64,000 nt of DNA, taken from NCBI GenBank assembly GCA_951828515.1, contig OX639992.1, forward strand, positions 62,001-126,000. The letters are read 5' to 3'. Made by a program: the position numbers and the translations under genes. The notes beneath the pieces were generated by a model. It did no database searches. It had not been told where the DNA came from and worked only from the letters and a program-made list of their open reading frames with translations. Every line of letters begins with the position of its first letter. Position 1 is the first letter of the stretch. This DNA is from an uncultured Poribacteria bacterium (GTDB lineage Bacteria > Poribacteria > WGA-4E > WGA-3G). Positions 17,918 to 27,050 of this stretch are shown here, in pieces.

Positions 17918-18748
17918 ATGAAACTTAGTTGCCTTCCCGTCTCGCTTTACGATGACATCTTCACAGGAAAAAGCACCGTCGCCGATTGGATTCAGCTCGG
18001 TGCAGGATTAGGACTGGACGCAGTCGATTTCAGTATCAAATTCTTCCCAAAACGCGATGCAGAAACGATAAAAAACACACGCGCCGTCCTCGAAAAGTCC
18101 AATATAGAACCGTGTATGCTCGCCTGTTATTGCGACTTCACACATCCCGACGCAGGACAACGCGCACAAGAGTTATCCGATCTGAAAGCGGACATCGGAC
18201 TGGCAAAAGCATTAGGCGTAAAGTTCATTCGGGTGACAGCAGGACAAAACCATCCCGGCACCGAACGCGAAGTAGGTGTGCGTTGGGTGACAGACGGATT
18301 CCGTCGCGCCCTTGACGCAGCAGAGAAACACGGTATCACGCTCGCATACGAGAATCATACCAAAGGCGCGCCTTGGGATTACTGGGATTTCTCGCAACCC
18401 ACAGAAATTTTCTTAGAAATCTTAGATGCGCTTGCCGATACACCTCTCGGTGTCTGTTTCGATACCGCAAATCCGCTCGTACTGGGTGAAGATGTACTCG
18501 CACTTTTGGATAAAGTTATCCACCGGATCGTCGTGCTGCATATCTTCGACCTGCGGGCAGTTAGGGTGTTTGAACCCGTCCGCGTCGGCACTGGTGCCTC
18601 ACCGATTCCACAAATCTTTTCGCGCGTGAGACAAACAGGCTACGACGGTTGGCTCAGCATCGAAGAAGCCAGTCGTTCAGGACAGAAAGGATTTGAAAAG
18701 TCAATCGCATACGTTCAAAACACTTGGGAACAGGCATCACCCGCGTGA
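17918..18748 (+). CDS. Sugar phosphate isomerase/epimerase-like TIM barrel
   Basis: A 276-residue protein of the xylose-isomerase-like (AP endonuclease 2) barrel family. The metal/substrate set is visible at the ends of strands: E145 (LAYENH), D182 (VCFDTAN), H208 (VLHIFD) and E249 (LSIEE). Such enzymes isomerise or epimerise free or phosphorylated sugars and often sit next to Gfo/Idh/MocA genes; the actual substrate cannot be told. AAAGGAAA lies upstream of the ATG. Its 3' end overlaps the convergent PhyH gene by 12 bases. Confidence 0.8.
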   Translation: MKLSCLPVSLYDDIFTGKSTVADWIQLGAGLGLDAVDFSIKFFPKRDAETIKNTRAVLEKSNIEPCMLACYCDFTHPDAGQRAQELSDLKADIGLAKALGVKFIRVTAGQNHPGTEREVGVRWVTDGFRRALDAAEKHGITLAYENHTKGAPWDYWDFSQPTEIFLEILDALADTPLGVCFDTANPLVLGEDVLALLDKVIHRIVVLHIFDLRAVRVFEPVRVGTGASPIPQIFSRVRQTGYDGWLSIEEASRSGQKGFEKSIAYVQNTWEQASPA

Positions 18749-19588
18749 CGGCTCATCCATCCGCTCTTGTGCTTGGCGCGTGAGTTCAGCGAGATGCCCA
18801 TCGTTTGCCCGCACCTGTTCAAGATGTACCCACCGTTCAGGTGTCGCTGTACCTATCATCTTCTCGCCATACTTCCGATCAATCCAGAAACGTGCAGATC
18901 CAGCGATATAGGCTTGCAACTTATCGAGTTTATCGTCAGGATAGCGTTGACAGAGATTCATCGTAAACATACGTCGCCGCGTGCCACCACCGTACGCCGC
19001 ATGCTTGGTGTTGTGGTTAAACAGGACCAGATCGCCGGGGGTTGTCTCAAAGACCGTCGCCGGGACATCTTTCCCGTGTATTTCCCAAAAGTCCTGGCTC
19101 TTCCCAGCCTGTTTAGAGAGTGCATCGGCATAGTTATCGCCGAAGAGATGACTTCCCGGAATCACGCGAAGCGCGCCAGTATCGCGAGTCAAGGGGTCGA
19201 GGTAGAACGCAATCTTGATGTGCATCGGATCTTCCAGTTTATGCCCACCATCCGAGTGCCACCCGGTATCGCCGACGTAGAAATTGCCGTCGCTGCCCAT
19301 GTAGTTGAAATCATCACCGATCAACGCCTTCGCGATCCCTAAAATCCTTGGATCATCCAATAGTGATGCCAACTCCTCACTCTGATCGATGAATGGCACA
19401 ATGCAGGAACGTGCAGTGCCTTCATGCGGTTTACCGTTATGTCCGCCGCCTCTCTCTTCCCAGACCCCTTCAAAAGCGTCTTGGATTGCGGTAATCCGAT
19501 CCGCCATCAGTTGCGGGAAACTGAGATAACCGAACGTCTTGAAAAAATTCATCTCCGATTCGGTGATACTGAAATCGTGCTGATTCAT
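18737..19588 (-). CDS. Phytanoyl-CoA dioxygenase (PhyH)-family oxygenase
   Basis: A 283-residue Fe(II)/2-oxoglutarate-dependent oxygenase. The iron facial triad is evident: H111-x-D113 (GWHSDGG) and distal H196 (NHNTKHAAYGG), with R205 placed to bind 2-oxoglutarate. RVIPGSHLFGDN is the typical PhyH strand. These enzymes hydroxylate small molecules; substrate unknown. There is no normal Shine-Dalgarno; a -10-like AATAAT is six bases before the ATG. Its 3' end overlaps the convergent isomerase gene. Confidence 0.82.
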   Translation of the reverse strand: MNQHDFSITESEMNFFKTFGYLSFPQLMADRITAIQDAFEGVWEERGGGHNGKPHEGTARSCIVPFIDQSEELASLLDDPRILGIAKALIGDDFNYMGSDGNFYVGDTGWHSDGGHKLEDPMHIKIAFYLDPLTRDTGALRVIPGSHLFGDNYADALSKQAGKSQDFWEIHGKDVPATVFETTPGDLVLFNHNTKHAAYGGGTRRRMFTMNLCQRYPDDKLDKLQAYIAGSARFWIDRKYGEKMIGTATPERWVHLEQVRANDGHLAELTRQAQERMDEPSRG

Positions 19589-19594
19589 TTTTTA

Positions 19595-19600
19595 ATTATT
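19595..19600 (-). promoter_or_regulatory. -10-like element six bases before the PhyH start
   Basis: On the minus strand AATAAT is followed by TAAAAA and then ATG. The same geometry is seen before the genes starting at 27038 and 28861. The stretch upstream, to about 19760, repeats the accttgcggttcgg and ccattacattac blocks. From there to 19906 no feature was recognised. Confidence 0.5.
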
Positions 19601-19906
19601 CCTTTTTTAATTTTACCTTGCGGTTCGGTAAGGTGAATTGAATGAACGACGATTCTCCCCGTAGAATCAAGAAACGCCCAAGCAAAAACCCTTCCATTAC
19701 ATTACAGGCTCCTGATATCGATCAAAAACCTATCCGTAATGTAATGGAGAGCAACTCAGAAGTACATAGTTCAAAACCTTAACGCCAGAAAATCCGGCAC
19801 AAGCTTCTATAGGAAACCTACGGGACAATACTGATACGCTATGATAGCATATTTTTCCATAATTTTGCAATCCGAACTACAAATAACATCAGGACTATTT
19901 ATAGCA

Positions 19907-20024
19907 GGACTTACGCAAAATCAGCTTCCGTGCCAAAATTGACGAGATATTCCGCAAGAAGGCGCAATGAATTGCGCTACTACGAACCGAAGACCGCGGG
20001 AAAATGGGAAAACTGCGTAAGTCC
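19907..20024. repeat. GGACTTACGCA-type miniature element, copy 1
   Basis: Terminal inverted repeats GGACTTACGCA and its complement enclose about 96 bp. Inside is a REP-like hairpin GCGCAA / TTGCGC with a TGAA loop followed by TACTACGAACC. Other copies: 29238-29356, 34061-34178, 41541-41659. It abuts a TATAGTAAA element at 20027. Confidence 0.8.
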
Positions 20025-20026
20025 TA

Positions 20027-20142
20027 TATAGTAAAGTTTAGAATTAATTAGACACTCTAAAGAGGCGAGGTTGGAAACCTCGCCAGCGGCGGGGTGGGTG
20101 TTTCGTTGCGCAACTGTCTACATATTTTTCGACTTTACTATA
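20027..20142. repeat. TATAGTAAA-type miniature element, copy 3
   Basis: Inverted ends tatagtaaag and ctttactata, with the central GGCGAGGTT / AACCTCGCC hairpin. It lies two bases from the preceding element, forming a compound block. Confidence 0.8.
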
Positions 20143-20171
20143 GTTTTCGGTTTCGATCTTGGTTTTCGTTT

Positions 20172-20433
20172 GCGGAGGTGTCGGGAATCGGAGTTCCCTC
20201 CTACAGGAATAGCAAGCGGAGGCGTCGGGAATCGGAGTTCCCTCCTACAGGAATAGCAAGCGGAGGCGTCGGGAATCGGAGTTCCCTCCTACAGGAATAG
20301 CAAGCGGAGGCGTCGGGAATCGGAGTTCCCTCCTACAGGAATAGCAAGCGGAGGCGTCGGGAATCGGAGTTCCCTCCTACAGGAATAGCAAGCGGAGGCG
20401 TCGGGAATCGGAGTTCCCTCCTACAGGAATAGC
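20172..20433. repeat. Six-copy 44-bp tandem array of a REP-like hairpin
   Basis: Six almost identical 44-bp units follow each other; the last loses its end at about 20433. Each unit carries the GGGAAT / GTTCCC hairpin (CGGA loop) and TCCTACAG. There are no unique spacers, so this is not CRISPR. A partly decayed seventh unit interrupted by extra bases lies at 20455-20515. Long reading frames through the array are by-products of the period. Confidence 0.9.
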
Positions 20434-20540
20434 CGTCAGCCGTCAGCGGGCAGCAAGCGTCGGGAATCGGGGTGTTTTTGCTTGGGTGCTTCCCTCCGTA
20501 TACAGGAGAACTGAATGGCTCTGCATATCCGAAACAAAAC

Positions 20541-20569
20541 TTGCGAAACTCCCAAATTAATGTTAATAT
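20541..20569 (+). promoter_or_regulatory. Probable promoter of the ABC-2 permease gene
   Basis: TTGCGA, a 17-base spacer and TAATAT lie 34 bases upstream of the ATG at 20603. Confidence 0.5.
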
Positions 20570-20602
20570 TATCTAAGATTAACATCCATTGAAAGGTTAG
20601 AG

Positions 20603-21397
20603 ATGGCTCTCAACACAAATTCTTTTCCCGCCTACTATTTACTCTTTAAAGTAACATTCCGCCAGATGTTTTGGAGTCGACGAACCGTCCTGATTCTACT
20701 CGGATGTCTGCTATCACTTGCCATAGCACTCGCATTTCGGTTCATAGCACGAGGGGGCGGAAGTGTCAATCGGTTCATCCCACAGATAACGTTGGCACTT
20801 TATGGACTCTTGGTGAACTTATCGGCAATTTTCTATGGCACCGCAATCATCTCAGATGAAATCGATGGAAAAGGCTTGACGTATCTTCAGATGCGTCCGC
20901 TCCACAAATCGACGATTCTCCTGAGTAAATTCGCGGCGTACCTCGTCGGGACTGTCGTACTTATCGGAACATCTCACCTGATTCTGACGGGTATTATGAT
21001 AACACATCCGAAACTACAGAACGGCGTGTTTTTTCAGTTGGGTATGAGTTTGCGCTACATCGCCTCAATGGCATTGGCACTGTTAGTCTACGGGGCACTC
21101 GCTGCAGTTCTGGCAGTCAAATTCAAGAATCCAGTACTGTGGGGACTGCTATTTGTGACGGGGTGGGAAAATATTGCCGCAAGTCCTGTGATGGCGATGG
21201 GAATCAAGAGACTCTCTATATCACACTATCTTTTCACGCTATTTCCAGATTATAAACTGCCACGTAGTGATCTCAATGGATTCTTAGGGACCTCACCACC
21301 ACCAGCGTGGGTAGCCCTCCTCGTAATCTTCATATTGACAGCAGTGCTGCTGTGGCTTGCCATCCGAATTTTCCGGGAACGTGAATATCTGATGTGA
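20603..21397 (+). CDS. ABC-2 type transporter permease
   Basis: A 264-residue membrane protein with six hydrophobic segments, the first at about residues 28-48 (TVLILLGCLLSLAIALAFRF). Between TM2 and TM3 it has ISDEIDGKGLTYLQMRPLHK, the permease motif in which an acidic/Gly coupling loop precedes a Thr-Leu-rich helix. It ends with a cytosolic IRIFREREYLM tail. Such permeases pair with an ATPase; none is adjacent, so the partner must be elsewhere. The convergent acetate kinase-like gene ends eight bases away. Confidence 0.8.
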   Translation: MALNTNSFPAYYLLFKVTFRQMFWSRRTVLILLGCLLSLAIALAFRFIARGGGSVNRFIPQITLALYGLLVNLSAIFYGTAIISDEIDGKGLTYLQMRPLHKSTILLSKFAAYLVGTVVLIGTSHLILTGIMITHPKLQNGVFFQLGMSLRYIASMALALLVYGALAAVLAVKFKNPVLWGLLFVTGWENIAASPVMAMGIKRLSISHYLFTLFPDYKLPRSDLNGFLGTSPPPAWVALLVIFILTAVLLWLAIRIFREREYLM

Positions 21398-21404
21398 ACG
21401 ATTT

Positions 21405-22607
21405 TTAATCGCGATCTTTGAGAACTCGTGCGGTCTCACGTGAAACGACCAACTCCTCATTCGTAGCGACAACAAGGATTTTGGCACGGCTGCCATCGGC
21501 GGAAAGGTCTACCTCGCCAGTAAATTGCTCATTCTTTACGGCATCCAAGTGAATACCGCACCATTCAAGTCCTTCACAGATTTTCGCTCGTGTGATTGGA
21601 CTTTTCTCACCGATACCACCTGCAAAAGCGATCACATCCACCCCGCCAAGTGCAGCGATATACGCACCGATATATTTTTTCACACCGTAAACGTAAGTAT
21701 CGAGTGCCAATCGGGCATCATCGTTGCCTGCCTCGATCGCCGCCTCTATATCACGCATATCACCGCTCGTACCGGAGATCCCTTTTAACCCAGAATCCTC
21801 GATCAACTGACGACGAACCTCATCGGTAGAGAACCCCTCTTTGTCGATCATATACAGCACCGCAAACGCGTCCAACTCGCCGCAACGGGTAGACTGGATC
21901 ATCCCGTATTGCGTAGACGTTCCCATTGATGTATCAATAGATTCCCCGTCTTTGATGGCGCAGAGCGATGAACTGCCACCGAGATGGCAAGAGATAATAC
22001 GTAACCCTTCCGCTGTCTCCCGTCCGAGCAGTTGCGGCACGCGTTCAGAGATGTATCGGTGCGAAGCTCCATGGTAGCCGTAACGACGGATGTCGTGTTG
22101 TTCCACCCAGAAGCGAGGCACACCGAATTCGGCGGCGTAATCCGGGATCGTTTGATGGAACCATGTTTCAAAAACGGCAACGAGCGGTGTCGCAGGGAGC
22201 AGTTCCTGGAAGGCACGGATAGAGGCGATATAAGCGGGGTTATGCATCGGCGCGAGTGGTGTAGATATCTCCAGCGCGGTTATCACATCTTCGGTGATTC
22301 GTGCGGAACGCCAGTATCCTCTGGCAAGAATGGTTTTGAATCCGACACCGTCCAATTGTCCGAAGTCTTCAAGGCATCCGACCTCGGCATCAGTGATCAG
22401 CTCCATAGCGTGCGCAATCGCTGCAGTATGTGTGGGTGCATCGATTTCACCTTCGCGGGACGGTTTCCCTGGCACGGCATGTGTGAAGGCGGATGGTGAA
22501 TTGCCGATACGCTCCACGCCTCCCTTGACGAGAGAGGTTGTGGTTTCCATATCAATAATTTGGTATTTGAACGAGGTGCTTCCTACGTTCGCACAGAGTA
22601 TACGCAT
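21405..22607 (-). CDS. Acetate/propionate kinase-family protein, divergent
   Basis: A 400-residue ASKHA-fold kinase. It keeps N7 (CANVGSTSFKY), the Gly-rich nucleotide blocks ISCHLGGSSSLCAIKDG and DTSMG, R in STRCGELD, FAGGIGEKS and the C-terminal TNEELVVSRET. Two sites differ from AckA: the usual HRVVHGG segment with its essential Arg reads FKTILARG, and the catalytic Asp in FDTAFH is Glu in FETWFH. It may therefore use another acyl or sugar substrate, or be impaired. The start overlaps the end of the upstream UPF0175 gene by 25 bases; no phosphotransacetylase is nearby. Confidence 0.8.
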   Translation of the reverse strand: MRILCANVGSTSFKYQIIDMETTTSLVKGGVERIGNSPSAFTHAVPGKPSREGEIDAPTHTAAIAHAMELITDAEVGCLEDFGQLDGVGFKTILARGYWRSARITEDVITALEISTPLAPMHNPAYIASIRAFQELLPATPLVAVFETWFHQTIPDYAAEFGVPRFWVEQHDIRRYGYHGASHRYISERVPQLLGRETAEGLRIISCHLGGSSSLCAIKDGESIDTSMGTSTQYGMIQSTRCGELDAFAVLYMIDKEGFSTDEVRRQLIEDSGLKGISGTSGDMRDIEAAIEAGNDDARLALDTYVYGVKKYIGAYIAALGGVDVIAFAGGIGEKSPITRAKICEGLEWCGIHLDAVKNEQFTGEVDLSADGSRAKILVVATNEELVVSRETARVLKDRD

Positions 22608-22909
22608 AATGGTTCTTCATCGTCTTGGTTATTCAAAACCTTTAGAGCTGTTTCGACTTCAGCGTTAAGATCTTCAACACTGAGTTCAGCAAAAGGAGAA
22701 ATTCCAGCTGCAGACATCAAGTCTGAGAGATCCCATCGCGAAATATCGAGGAGTTTTGCAGCCCTACCGGCACTAATATCCCCATGCCGAAGGAGTTCAA
22801 GCACAAAAGCCTCCTTCGCCTTACGTTCCGCATCGGTTTTGTGTTGCAAAAAACTCTCGTCAATAGGCAGTGTAAATGTGAATTGGACTTCAACTTCCGC
22901 TTTTGCCAT
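22583..22909 (-). CDS. UPF0175 family small protein
   Basis: A 108-residue protein whose core, AKEAFVLELLRHGDISAGRA then AKLLDISRWDLSDLMSAAGI, matches UPF0175, small helical proteins with an HTH-like segment often found beside PIN-type toxins. No PIN gene is adjacent. GAGGTAG precedes the ATG. Its stop lies inside the acetate kinase-like gene, so the two are probably translationally coupled. An antitoxin or regulator role is only a guess. Confidence 0.75.
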   Translation of the reverse strand: MAKAEVEVQFTFTLPIDESFLQHKTDAERKAKEAFVLELLRHGDISAGRAAKLLDISRWDLSDLMSAAGISPFAELSVEDLNAEVETALKVLNNQDDEEPLCVYSVRT

Positions 22910-22995
22910 AAGACTACCTCACTTACCCGTTTTCTTTCACAAACAACCGCATTTGCATCCAAGAAGAAAAAATTTACTTGAACTATTGGCTTCAA

Positions 22996-23403
22996 TCAAG
23001 ATACGGGCGGTTCAATTACTTGCGCTATACTTTTCTCCACAGTCGTATTTACGTCTGTTTCGTCTTCGCGCTTAGATTCAACACAGGAGTCCGTGTCTGC
23101 TACCGGTCGAATCAAGAGTCTACATCCCAACGCGTTGAGAATAGTGCTGAGCGTGTCAATCCGCGGTGCCTCGTTGCTGGACAGAATGTCGGAGAGGGAT
23201 TCTGGGGCGATTCCGGTTTTCTTGGCGAGTGTAGAAACCCCGCCCTGCGATTCCACGACAGTCCGCAACGCCAGCAGCAGCAAAGGCGTGTCACCGTCAA
23301 CTTGGTATTCTTCAAGTGAGAACTTGAGATACCGAATTGCCGCCTCTTGATCGGCAGCAAACCGTTCCGTTAGATATACACGCCACGTTCTCAGTTTTCT
23401 CAT
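22996..23403 (-). CDS. HigA-type HTH antitoxin
   Basis: A 135-residue DNA-binding antitoxin. The ATG at 23403 follows AAGGAG and overlaps the toxin stop by four bases (ATGA). The helix-turn-helix is GGVSTLAKKTGIAPESLSDI followed by SSNEAPRIDTLSTILNALG. It should neutralise the adjacent toxin and repress the pair. A longer C-terminal tail (about 35 residues after LLIRP) is polar. An upstream in-frame start at 23430 is less likely because it would overlap further into the toxin. Confidence 0.8.
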   Translation of the reverse strand: MRKLRTWRVYLTERFAADQEAAIRYLKFSLEEYQVDGDTPLLLLALRTVVESQGGVSTLAKKTGIAPESLSDILSSNEAPRIDTLSTILNALGCRLLIRPVADTDSCVESKREDETDVNTTVEKSIAQVIEPPVS

Positions 23404-23738
23404 TGTTGTGTCTCCTTGTATTCTAACCAATAGTTTTTTGCGCGTTCAATATCCCGTGTCTGCGATGATTTATCACCGCCACAAAGCAAAAGTACAATTG
23501 TATTATCCACTTCTCCAAAATAAACACGATAGCCTGCTCCGAAATGAATACGGAGTTCAAAAACCCCACCCCCAACAGTTCTACAATCACCAACATTGCC
23601 AAGGGCGAGCCGGTCAAGCCGCTTTTGAATTCTGTCATGCGTCTCCTGATTCTGAATTGATTCAAACCAATCAGTAAAAGGTTCCCGCCCGTTTGGTGTC
23701 TGGTAGAACTGTAGTTCTCTTGGGTGTATACGCCGCAT
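23400..23738 (-). CDS. RelE/HigB-type toxin (Gp49-like)
   Basis: A 112-residue protein of the RelE/ParE superfamily, 'addiction module killer' branch. Diagnostic blocks are GREPFTDWFESIQNQETHDR, IQKRLDRLALGNVGDCRTVG, and FELRIHFGAGYRVYFGE, then LLLCGGDKSSQTRDIERAKN. The fold cleaves mRNA on the ribosome in many members; activity not shown here. Toxin precedes antitoxin, as in HigBA. There is no clear Shine-Dalgarno; AATAAT lies five bases before the ATG. Confidence 0.82.
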   Translation of the reverse strand: MRRIHPRELQFYQTPNGREPFTDWFESIQNQETHDRIQKRLDRLALGNVGDCRTVGGGVFELRIHFGAGYRVYFGEVDNTIVLLLCGGDKSSQTRDIERAKNYWLEYKETQQ

Positions 23739-23765
23739 TATTAATTATTGCTTACACATATCATA

Positions 23766-26700
23766 TCACGCTTTCGGGAGTGTGGGCAAGGTCAAACGCG
23801 GACGCTCACCGAAATTGGGGACTTCGGGCGGATTCTCCTCCATCTGGCGGAGAAGTTCTTCAATTCCTCGGTCAAGCTGCGGATCGCCTTCTGTGGCATA
23901 GTCTTGCGGACGATAATCTACTTCAATATCCGGATCAGTTCCGTAGTTCTCAACACTCCAGCCAACATCAACAAACCAGAACGAATACTCTGGTTGCGTT
24001 GTGCCACCTCTATCCACAAACGCCTGATGCGGTGAGATACCGATAACGCCACCCCATGTCCGCTTCCCGATGAGTAACCCCAACTCCATCAACTTGAAGC
24101 AGTGCGAGAAGATATCGCCATCGGAACCCGCATTCTCGTTCGTGACAGCCACCATCGGCCCCAAAACGGAAGCGTCTGGATAGGGATGTGGTGTCCCCCA
24201 CCGCGGAACGTCATATCCAATGCGTCGGCGGGACAATTTCTCTAAAAGTAGTTGCGAGACGTGCCCACCCCCATTGTAGCGGACATCGACCAGCAAAGCC
24301 GGATAACTCACTTCAGCGAGAAAACCGCGGTGAAATTCTGCATATCCGCGCTGTCCCATATCAGGAATATGGACATACCCGACTTTACCCTCCGTTTTTT
24401 CATGGACGTATCGCCGATTATCGGATACCCATTCGCGATACCGAAGTTCGCTTTCACTACGCAAAACCTTGAGCGTGACGACGCGTTCTTCACCCTCGTC
24501 CGCACTTCGGAACGTTGCTTGAACCTCCTGATTTGCGAGACTGACGAGCAGTTCACCCGGCGAAACGGTTTCGCTGACCCGCTGTCCGGCAATAGCAAGC
24601 AAAACATCGCCTTCACGGATATTAATCCCAGGGGCATTGAGTGGTGAATCCTTCGTTGCCTCCCAACCATCGCCGAGTGGGATATGTGTGATACGATACC
24701 CATTACTCTCCGCATCGTAAGCAAAATCGGCACCGAGAAACCCTTGTGCGTAATTCGGCGAACTCCGATAATCCCCACCCATCTCATAGGCATGTGAGGT
24801 ACCGAGTTCTCCCTGCATCTCCCACATCAAGTCCGAAAATTCACCACGCGTTGCGATCCGTTCAAGGAGCGGCAGATAGCGTTGATAGACATGCTCCCAA
24901 TCCACACCAGACATATCCTCTGTCCAGAAATATTCCCGCTGAAGCCGCCATGCCTCGCGATACATCTGACGCCACTCGGCTGTCGGAACGATGGAGGCTT
25001 TAACACGACTCAGATCAATCCAACCCGTCTGTCGACTCGGACCCCCTCTACGCTCGGACTTGGAATCACTATCAGCCTTTTTGCCCGCCTTGATAACCCG
25101 CAACCGATTTCCCGTGGAATAGACGAGTGTTTTCGCATCACGCGAGAGTTGAAAATCATTAATGCCAGAGACAAGCGACTCCTTTTTCTGCTCCTTGAAG
25201 TCGTAAGCATGAAGGACACCTCTCGGTCTGCTATCCTCATCGTCTGGAGGTGTATCTTGCATCGGAAACGCCGTAAAAATCGCTTTACCTTCAATACCGG
25301 CGATCTGCCCATAACGTCCGTGCGGGTACGGAAACGCGACGACGCGCTGCGTAATACCTTCCACATCTATCGTAATCAGTTTCTCCGTTTCCTGCTCAGA
25401 TTTCTCGCCAGATGCCTTATCCTCGCCGTTCTGTTCCTTCCCTTCTTCCTCCTCCTCCTCCTTATCTTCCTTCTCCTCCTCAAGCGGACGAGGTTCAGGG
25501 ATGAAAGGATTGCCCAAGATTTTTTGCAAGGTCACGAGCAACGGACGCATCGCCGTAGGAAACCCAAGATCGAAGTGGAGCGCATCATAGACCGGATTGA
25601 ACTCGCGATAGGAGAGAAAATAGAGATACTTCCCCTCCGGATCCCACGCTGGACCGAAATCGCTGAATTCTGGATCCGTAACGAACCACGTTTCACCTGT
25701 TTCAATCTTGCAGAGTTTGATTGAACGTGTGGTTTCCGTAGATGCAAAACTATACGCACACCATTTACCATCAGGCGCCCACGCGACATCTCGAATATTC
25801 TGATAATGCCCCTTGTCAAGCACCCGCATCCCTTGCGTCTCTAAATCGATGTGCAAAAGTTCAAGACGATTATTGATAAGGAGCAACCGATCCTTCTCGT
25901 CGCCTTCGGTTTGCGGAGCAACCGCGAGTTGCCGAATATGCCCGATGTCAAGGGTGTCAAGCCGAACAACGTCAGCACTGCCATCGCGTGTATGGATTTC
26001 AAGTGCCTCTTCACCCTCAGCATCGGATAATGTAACAAGGTGTTTACCGTCGTTGAGCCACTCAGTAAAGCGATAGCGTGTTCCGTTGCGCTCGCCGTGC
26101 TGGAGAACCGCGCCCTCCCAATTCGCCATTGTAAAGGGTTTCCCTCGGACGGTCACTGCCAATGCGTGCCCATCGGGTGTCGCGGCATAATCCTGTAGAT
26201 AGCGCGATGGACTGACGAACTTCCGTTGTCGTTGGGTACGCGGGCTTCGGAATTCGACCTCAACGCGGACTTCAGCATCATTCTCGATTTCATAAACGAA
26301 CAGGTCAGCTCCGGCGTGGTAGACAATACGTGTGCCATCCGTCTGAGCGGAACGGCAGTAGTAGGTATCCTGATGCGTGTGGCGTTGAATATCTTCACCC
26401 GTAGGAAGGCAAGAATAGATATTGCCGACCCCTTCATGATCAGAAATAAAATAGATACGTTCACCGATCCACATCGGTGTCGTGAAATTACTATCTACGG
26501 GTGCGAGCGGCTGAAATTGCCCATCCCCTTCCGGGTCAACCCAGAGTTGCCCCGCAGTGCCGCCGCGATAGCGTTTCCAGCGCGCCGGTTCACGGGTCAG
26601 TCTACCGACGACAACACCGCCGGTACCGCTGAAATCAATATGATTCGCGGGACCGTAGGATAGACGTTGCGGTTCGCCGCCATCGGCGCAAATTTTCCAT

Positions 26701-27038
26701 ATCCACGGATCAAATGCCAAACCGGCATTACTGGCATAGAGAATTGTCTTGCTATCGGCATCCCAGTTGACGATGGCAGCATTGCTCCCTTGATAGGTGA
26801 GCCGTTTCGCCTCGCCGCCGAGTGCGGGCATAACATAAACCTCTGCCGGTCCTTCTTCACGTCCTGTAAAGGCAAGTAGCTCACCATCGTGTGATAAGCG
26901 CGGAGAACTCGCTGTACCGAGATTCGACGTAAGCCGTCTCGCAAACCCACCTTCAACGGGAACCGTCCATAAATCATCTTCACACACAAAAACAATGGTA
27001 TCCTGACAAATTGTTGGAAATCTATAATATCCTGACAT
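23766..27038 (-). CDS. Tricorn-like serine protease
   Basis: A 1090-residue protease resembling archaeal tricorn. It has beta-propeller repeats over residues 1-680, a PDZ domain around 790-860 and a C-terminal hydrolase domain. The active site is readable: S748-H749 (ELGTSHAYE), nucleophile S972 (NENAGSDGD) and E1030 (SVENYGTDPDIEV). The 58-residue gap between the last two equals that in Thermoplasma tricorn (S965, E1023). Tricorn processes peptides made by the proteasome or other proteases. A Glu/Lys-rich insert lies at about 519-553. No signal peptide, so cytosolic. It lacks a Shine-Dalgarno; see the -10-like element at its start. Confidence 0.9.
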   Translation of the reverse strand: MSGYYRFPTICQDTIVFVCEDDLWTVPVEGGFARRLTSNLGTASSPRLSHDGELLAFTGREEGPAEVYVMPALGGEAKRLTYQGSNAAIVNWDADSKTILYASNAGLAFDPWIWKICADGGEPQRLSYGPANHIDFSGTGGVVVGRLTREPARWKRYRGGTAGQLWVDPEGDGQFQPLAPVDSNFTTPMWIGERIYFISDHEGVGNIYSCLPTGEDIQRHTHQDTYYCRSAQTDGTRIVYHAGADLFVYEIENDAEVRVEVEFRSPRTQRQRKFVSPSRYLQDYAATPDGHALAVTVRGKPFTMANWEGAVLQHGERNGTRYRFTEWLNDGKHLVTLSDAEGEEALEIHTRDGSADVVRLDTLDIGHIRQLAVAPQTEGDEKDRLLLINNRLELLHIDLETQGMRVLDKGHYQNIRDVAWAPDGKWCAYSFASTETTRSIKLCKIETGETWFVTDPEFSDFGPAWDPEGKYLYFLSYREFNPVYDALHFDLGFPTAMRPLLVTLQKILGNPFIPEPRPLEEEKEDKEEEEEEGKEQNGEDKASGEKSEQETEKLITIDVEGITQRVVAFPYPHGRYGQIAGIEGKAIFTAFPMQDTPPDDEDSRPRGVLHAYDFKEQKKESLVSGINDFQLSRDAKTLVYSTGNRLRVIKAGKKADSDSKSERRGGPSRQTGWIDLSRVKASIVPTAEWRQMYREAWRLQREYFWTEDMSGVDWEHVYQRYLPLLERIATRGEFSDLMWEMQGELGTSHAYEMGGDYRSSPNYAQGFLGADFAYDAESNGYRITHIPLGDGWEATKDSPLNAPGINIREGDVLLAIAGQRVSETVSPGELLVSLANQEVQATFRSADEGEERVVTLKVLRSESELRYREWVSDNRRYVHEKTEGKVGYVHIPDMGQRGYAEFHRGFLAEVSYPALLVDVRYNGGGHVSQLLLEKLSRRRIGYDVPRWGTPHPYPDASVLGPMVAVTNENAGSDGDIFSHCFKLMELGLLIGKRTWGGVIGISPHQAFVDRGGTTQPEYSFWFVDVGWSVENYGTDPDIEVDYRPQDYATEGDPQLDRGIEELLRQMEENPPEVPNFGERPRLTLPTLPKA

Positions 27039-27044
27039 TTTTTA

Positions 27045-27050
27045 ATTATA
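27045..27050 (-). promoter_or_regulatory. -10 element six bases before the tricorn start
   Basis: On the minus strand a perfect TATAAT is followed by TAAAAA and then ATG, so transcription would begin at the start codon. No Shine-Dalgarno is present and no clear -35 was found 17 bases upstream. The hexamer is part of the recurring leader element. Confidence 0.6.

Noticed and set aside
20071-20300. Long repetitive frames with the sequence SGGVGNRSSLLQE
   Set aside because: They arise because six copies of a 44-bp hairpin repeat stay open in some frames; no ribosome-binding site or protein family supports them.
20172-20433. Possible CRISPR array
   Set aside because: Units are directly adjacent with no variable spacers, and no cas genes are present.
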